Assembly: GCA_028551475.1 (NCBI GenBank)
Contig: CM052359.1
Span: forward strand, 27,343,583-27,407,582
Source of the DNA: Casuarina equisetifolia
Lineage: Eukaryota > Streptophyta > Magnoliopsida > Fagales > Casuarinaceae
DNA length: 64,000 nucleotides
Direction of reading: 5' to 3'
Shown: positions 59,829 through 64,000 of the stretch, one piece after another
Layout of the letters: each line of letters opens with the position of its first letter
Position numbering within the stretch: the first letter of the stretch is position 1
The notes under the pieces: generated by a model
Told to the model about the DNA's origin: nothing
The model's database searches: none
What the model saw: only the letters and a program-made list of their open reading frames with translations
Made by a program: the position numbers and the translations under genes

Positions 59829-60379
59829 CATTAAATGTTGCTGATTCACGTGACTGGAGTTTCCTCCAAGCTCTCGCCAACAATTGCGGTAATACTAAAG
59901 CACGTCACACCGAAAATGACAAAGTATATGTACACCCTCTTGCCAAGTGCTGTTCTTCGAGGCTAAGCGAAGAAAGCCTTAGAATGTGCACCGAAAGCTT
60001 GGGAAGCGAGACAGATAGTGCTGTAGCTGAAAGCCACCCCGATGAATTTGCTGTGCTTTCTGTTGTTAGTGAATATGATGCCAAGGAGAAGGCTTCCAAA
60101 TTGCACGGATTTCTGGGACGAAAAAGGATGAATCGTTACCCGAGCTTTCCACCACCCTTGACAACAGTTACTGGCTCAAGTGGTGTTCAAGTTAGGCCTC
60201 ACCGAGAAGGCGGACGACTTGTTCTGGAAGTTAGTACTGTCCCTTCTAGTTATGGCCAGTTTCATGCTGAGCGTAGTGACGGTAGGGTCAGGCTTCGGAT
60301 GGTTCGTGAAGAAGGAACTGGTGAAGAGGATGAGAAAGCTGTTGAAGAAGCGTTTGACACTGAAGCTGGCGGTGGATGA
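59825..60379 (+). CDS. FANTASTIC FOUR-like (FAF domain) protein
   Basis: A single exon encodes 184 residues, shorter than typical Arabidopsis FAF1-4. The FAF domain spans about residues 104-160, with RYPSFPPPLTTVTGSSGVQV and then RPHREGGRLVLE, the family signature. An upstream SLGSETDSA motif (58-66) is also shared with FAF proteins. The C-terminus is acidic (EEGTGEEDEKAVEEAFDTE). FAF proteins are plant-specific. In Arabidopsis they act in the shoot meristem and vasculature and can repress WUSCHEL; their biochemistry is unclear. The ATG at 59825 is the first in frame. A TATA box lies 252 bp upstream and a five-codon uORF overlaps the start. The gene is intact; orthology to a particular FAF member is not resolved. 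Confidence 0.88.
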   Translation: MTLNVADSRDWSFLQALANNCGNTKARHTENDKVYVHPLAKCCSSRLSEESLRMCTESLGSETDSAVAESHPDEFAVLSVVSEYDAKEKASKLHGFLGRKRMNRYPSFPPPLTTVTGSSGVQVRPHREGGRLVLEVSTVPSSYGQFHAERSDGRVRLRMVREEGTGEEDEKAVEEAFDTEAGGG

Positions 60380-61790
60380 AGAAACTTTTGGAGGGTTGGC
60401 AGTTATTTTGTAGGGTAGCCCATAAGCGCTCTAAGAAATGAAATTATTATCAGAATTTCTTGTCCTCATTTTCCCATTTTTATCTTTTTTATTTTACAAT
60501 TTTTATTTAGTCCCTATTGTCTTCGTCTTGTCTTGGATTTTGCCTTATATGTTCGTGATAGTTATTGCAGTTATTGTAGTTATTGGACATGGTCCCTCCC
60601 TCCTATCTCTCTACTCTCTTTATGTCATAATCACCACGTTTTGTTTGTCTATCATCTTACAGAAGTTAAAACTTCGGCGGAGACTATACATGCTATACTT
60701 TCAAGCCGTGAAGGACAAAGAATGAAAAATAAATAAATAAATAGAGGAAGAAAAAGAAGAAAAAGAGGAAGAATGGCATAGTTAGCAACCAACCATCATT
60801 TTTTATGCATACCTAACAGCAACAACCATCATAATATTTAAGCCATTGGGAAAACCATGAACACCGACAGTTTGATGGGCTCAACACACCTCTGTAATGG
60901 ATCTCAGACCATCTTTTTTCAAGGGAATACCGAGTATTTCGAATTTCTGGATCAAACACAATGATCTCGTAAGAGCAAGCCATCATATCACCTTTAGATT
61001 ATTAGGTTAGTGCAGAGCGATGACTATTTTTCAGGTGGGTGTATTTTATTGCTACCATATCCTAAGTAATACAACGGTTTCATTTTTTGAGCTACCATGA
61101 TGATAAAATGATTGAGTGGCTTTTCGAAGTGAAGTATTTTTGTGAGGGAAGGGGCAAAATTTGTTGAAAGTGGGTGTTGTCTCATGTTAAAAGTGAGAGG
61201 ATAGGCCTATAATCTTATAAGTAATGAGATTTCTTCACCTAATGCCTTAAGATTTTGAAATGAGCATTCACACTCTAATATGGTATGAAAGCCAAGGATA
61301 GGGCATCTGCTTCGTAATCCCCTATGTCTCAAAGTTGGGTTTTAGTTCACTTACAATGCTTATATCAATATGCAAATGAGGAGAGTGTTGAAAGTGAGTG
61401 TTGTTCTACATTGGAAGCAACATGCACAAACTTCTTGGTATAATCCTTACACGTGGTCAGTAGGGCCATGCGGAGCAACATGCGTAGATCTCCCAATATA
61501 AGATCATCAACCCATTTGCTTGCTTTTCCACTTCCAATGTCTAACATACAAGGTAGCAACAAAGCAACCTACATACTGAATCGCTTTTCCACTTCCAAAA
61601 TTATTTTGTTTAAGATTCTAAGTAACATGATAAAACAAAATTCTTATGTCTTTATTCTAAGATAAAAAGATTTATTGGCTTATTGCAAATATAATTTTTT
61701 TTGCATTAATACATAAAAAAAAACCATATATCTATACCAAGACTCATAGTTGTAAGAATTTAAATTTTACCTATTATAAGGTTGGGGACT
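60380..61790. other. FAF-like 3' flank and intergenic sequence
   Basis: T-rich 3' UTR probably runs to about 60750, where an AAATAAATAAATAAATAG string offers polyadenylation signals followed by a GAA-rich run. The rest is AT-rich spacer. A segment at 61365-61562 is repetitive-looking (two ACATTGGAAG/TTCCACTTCCAA blocks) but unidentified. Confidence 0.35.
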
Positions 61791-62861
61791 GAAACATCTT
61801 AACTTTGCAGGAAGGTTATAATTGGCAAAATCGGTCCTAATTTTCACATGTACATTTTGGATGCAAGTTTTCTTACTACTAAAGCAAACAATTTATGAGA
61901 TTGAGACAACGATTAGAAACTTTCTATGGGCAAGTATTACAGATACACAACACTCCCACAAAGTTGTTTGGTAAACAGTTTGCTCACCAAAGAAGGAAGG
62001 GGGATTGGGGTTACCAAATCTGAAACTTTGGAATAAAGTTCTTTTGGGACGTTTACTTTGGAAACTCATCTATCTTCAGATGCTTCATTATGTAAAAGAA
62101 CTTTAGTAATGCAACTTGGTATCAAAGGTACCATGGCATGGAGTTGGAGAGGCCTTCTCAAACTAAGGCCTACGCTTACTCAGGTTCTTTATACGTCTAC
62201 CTATTGCCGCAAACAAATTTATCAGGACCTTTAACTAGTTACTGAATAAGTGGATTAGTATGATTTAATTTAGACATGGGGTATTTGCAAACATAATTTT
62301 ATTGAATGACTAGTTTGTTAAAATCGACTCTCTACAGCAGAAAGAATGGTACGATGGCTTCCTTTAATTAACTTATACTGTGACTTTTGTCAGTCCTATG
62401 TTAAAAATAGGAGTCATCTCTTTTTTGAATGTCCGAGGACAATGATGGTTTGGAAGACTATTCTTGCTTAGAATGGAATTCAACGTTATATTGGAGGATG
62501 AAATGAAGAACTACAATGGATGATTAGAGCAACTAAAGGAAAGGATTTGGCTGCAAAGCTTATTAAAATATCCTTTTTAGCTTATGTTTATTGCATATGG
62601 ATAGAATGAAATAGAAGATGATTTCAAATATAATAGTCGACATTCCCATCCTCTTGGCTAAGTAAGGAAAACTATACGAGGGATAGCTTCTTTGTTTCAA
62701 AATGTAAAATCCTCACAGGAAAATGTCATTTTGAGTGAGATTTAGAGGCTTCCAATCTCAATCTTTTCATAATTGTTGAAAATTGTAATGCTAGGGTATG
62801 CTTCTTTGCTTTTGTACACTACTTTATATAAATGCAAACTTACATTTCAACAAAAAAAAAA
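61790..62861 (+). mobile_element. LINE 3' end, 5'-truncated
   Basis: Plus-strand translations match the late region of plant L1-like LINE ORF2: the RT end (TTIRNFLWASITDTQHSHKVVW, about 61.9 kb, then KKEGGLGLPNLKLWNKVLLG), and the zf-RVT region (HLFFECPRTMMVWKTIL-like, about 62.42 kb; NEELQWMIRATKGKDLAAKL, about 62.5 kb). The 3' end reads TTTTGTACACTACTTTATAT then AAATGCAAACTTACATTTCAAC and a ten-base A tail at about 62851-62861, typical of these elements. Many stops and shifts interrupt it. No target duplication was identified. Confidence 0.75.
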
Positions 62862-64000
62862 GAAATTATTTTTCATTGATTAAGATATTCTTATTATCAA
62901 TTCATAAACAATACTATATAGAAATAGGAAATACAAGATGTGTAGTACAAACTTTTACAAATTTAATTGAGTTTATATTAGTTTAATTTATTTTTCCAAA
63001 TTCAAGTCGGATTCACATTTCACGCAAAAGAGTTTATGAATTAGAACCAAAGTTATGACTAACAATGTCAAGCTTGTAAATTTTGTGTCACAAATATCAA
63101 CACTTTTTATATGGCAACAATACTGTTTCTTGGGAGCACAAGCTCCACTATTAATTAAGCAAGCAATATCTAAGTATCTTTTCCCGAATATAATATGTGC
63201 TTTGGCCTGTTATTGTTGGGCAAGCAAGTTTTAACATAAACCCCCTTCATCAATAACACTATTAGATAATCTTAATTAGAGAGTGCAAGACCTTAATTTT
63301 CTCTCCTCCTTCCAGTCCATTTGCTATCAGTTCATTCGAAGGACACAATGATGGGAAAAGTATGTGGATGTGATGTAATTTCTAAAGGAGTGTGAATTGG
63401 ATAGAGATGAGACTGGTTTCAATGAAAAGGCAAGCCGCAAATTCGGCAGTGGTACACATGTACATCCTGTCTTCAACGTTAGCGCCAAGCAAATCATATG
63501 GTCTTTTGAGTGTTTCTTCAACTCTGCACTTGGATTCACACTGAGCATAATGGAGAGCAAGCTTGCAACACACTTTTTGTAAATGAGTACATTTCTTGCC
63601 ATTTTATAGTAGTCGACACCTCTAACTCTGCCTCTCCTGCAAACTTTGCTTGATTTCATTTGTACTTGAACGCAAAAAGGTTAAGTACATTCAGATGGAT
63701 GCAATATGTGTGAATAGTCACATCCTCTTATTGGATTAATGAAATTCAAACATAACAATAAGTTTTTCCTTTTTGGCTTTTAGAATAATGTCAAAGCTAT
63801 AAGGTACAAACCAAGCCTGCATAACATATACTAGCGATGTGATAAATGACCATGGGAGCATATAATCTTTATGTAAAGCAGAGTGTACTAAGAAATTTAT
63901 GAAGAATAGTTGTGACCATATACAAATACTAAGACCCACATTAGATAGGTTTTGTAAGTATAAGTAGTTGATGTAACACAACTAGTTGAACTCAAATGCT
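62862..64000. other. AT-rich right end of the window
   Basis: No gene was recognised. Overlapping open frames on both strands at 63327-63659 (110 codons on the minus strand, 61 on the plus) share a GC-richer patch but match no known family. A distant gene may begin outside the window. Confidence 0.35.

Noticed and set aside
1-64000. Search for tRNA, rRNA, CRISPR or a clustered biosynthetic or defence system
   Set aside because: No tRNA-like B box with cloverleaf, no spaced repeats and no functionally linked gene set were found by eye.

Overview
This is plant nuclear DNA, most likely from a eudicot and plausibly a woody one. It is AT-rich, its host genes have GT-AG introns and long 5' leader introns, and the proteins belong to plant-specific families: FLK-type KH protein, MUSTANG transposase-derived factor, MyoB/DUF593 protein, FANTASTIC FOUR protein and Rf-like PPR proteins. 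Copia elements and 5'-truncated LINEs fill most of the space between genes. No bacterial or organellar features, CRISPR arrays or tRNA genes were seen. Identifications come from recognising protein sequence by eye; no database search was run.

Layout. 0.3-4.35 kb: degraded Copia element. 5.1-12.4 kb (+): FLOWERING LOCUS K homologue in six coding exons, with a GC-AG last intron and one extra base in exon 3. 15.7-20.8 kb (+): a complete-outline but broken Copia element with 358/375 bp LTRs and a CCACC target duplication. 23.6-24.0 kb: three tandem copies of a 141 bp unit. 24.8-27.15 kb (-): 5'-truncated LINE, followed by a 307 bp tandem duplication. 28.5-30.6 kb (-): pseudogene fragment of a CCCH/G-patch (C3H22-like) gene, directly abutting an Rf-like PPR gene (30.6-32.4 kb, -) whose 3' end is altered. 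33-36.8 kb: decayed LTR-element pieces. 37.7-41.4 kb (-): MUSTANG1-type gene with a leader intron. 42.5-43.8 kb (-): Copia remnant. 44.5-49.2 kb (+): MyoB gene with a duplicated leader intron and an in-frame 20-residue tandem repeat. 52.0-53.9 kb (+): second Rf-like PPR gene, flanked by direct copies of a ~650 bp repeat. 54.8-57.6 kb (+): Copia fragments. 57.8 kb: orphan LSM3 exon. 59.5-60.4 kb (+): FANTASTIC FOUR-like gene with a five-codon uORF whose stop overlaps the main start. 61.8-62.86 kb (+): LINE 3' end.

The genes do not form one pathway. The clearest logic is positional. FLK and MUG1 are, from memory, neighbours in Arabidopsis (At3g04610 and At3g04605), so the window looks like an old FLK-MUG1 block expanded by transposons, with PPR genes and gene fragments inserted. 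I found no undescribed multi-gene system. The most interesting items are local rearrangements: the PPR/C3H22 junction, the repeat-flanked PPR gene, the orphan LSM3 exon, the MyoB repeat expansion, the FAF uORF and the FLK frame disruption.
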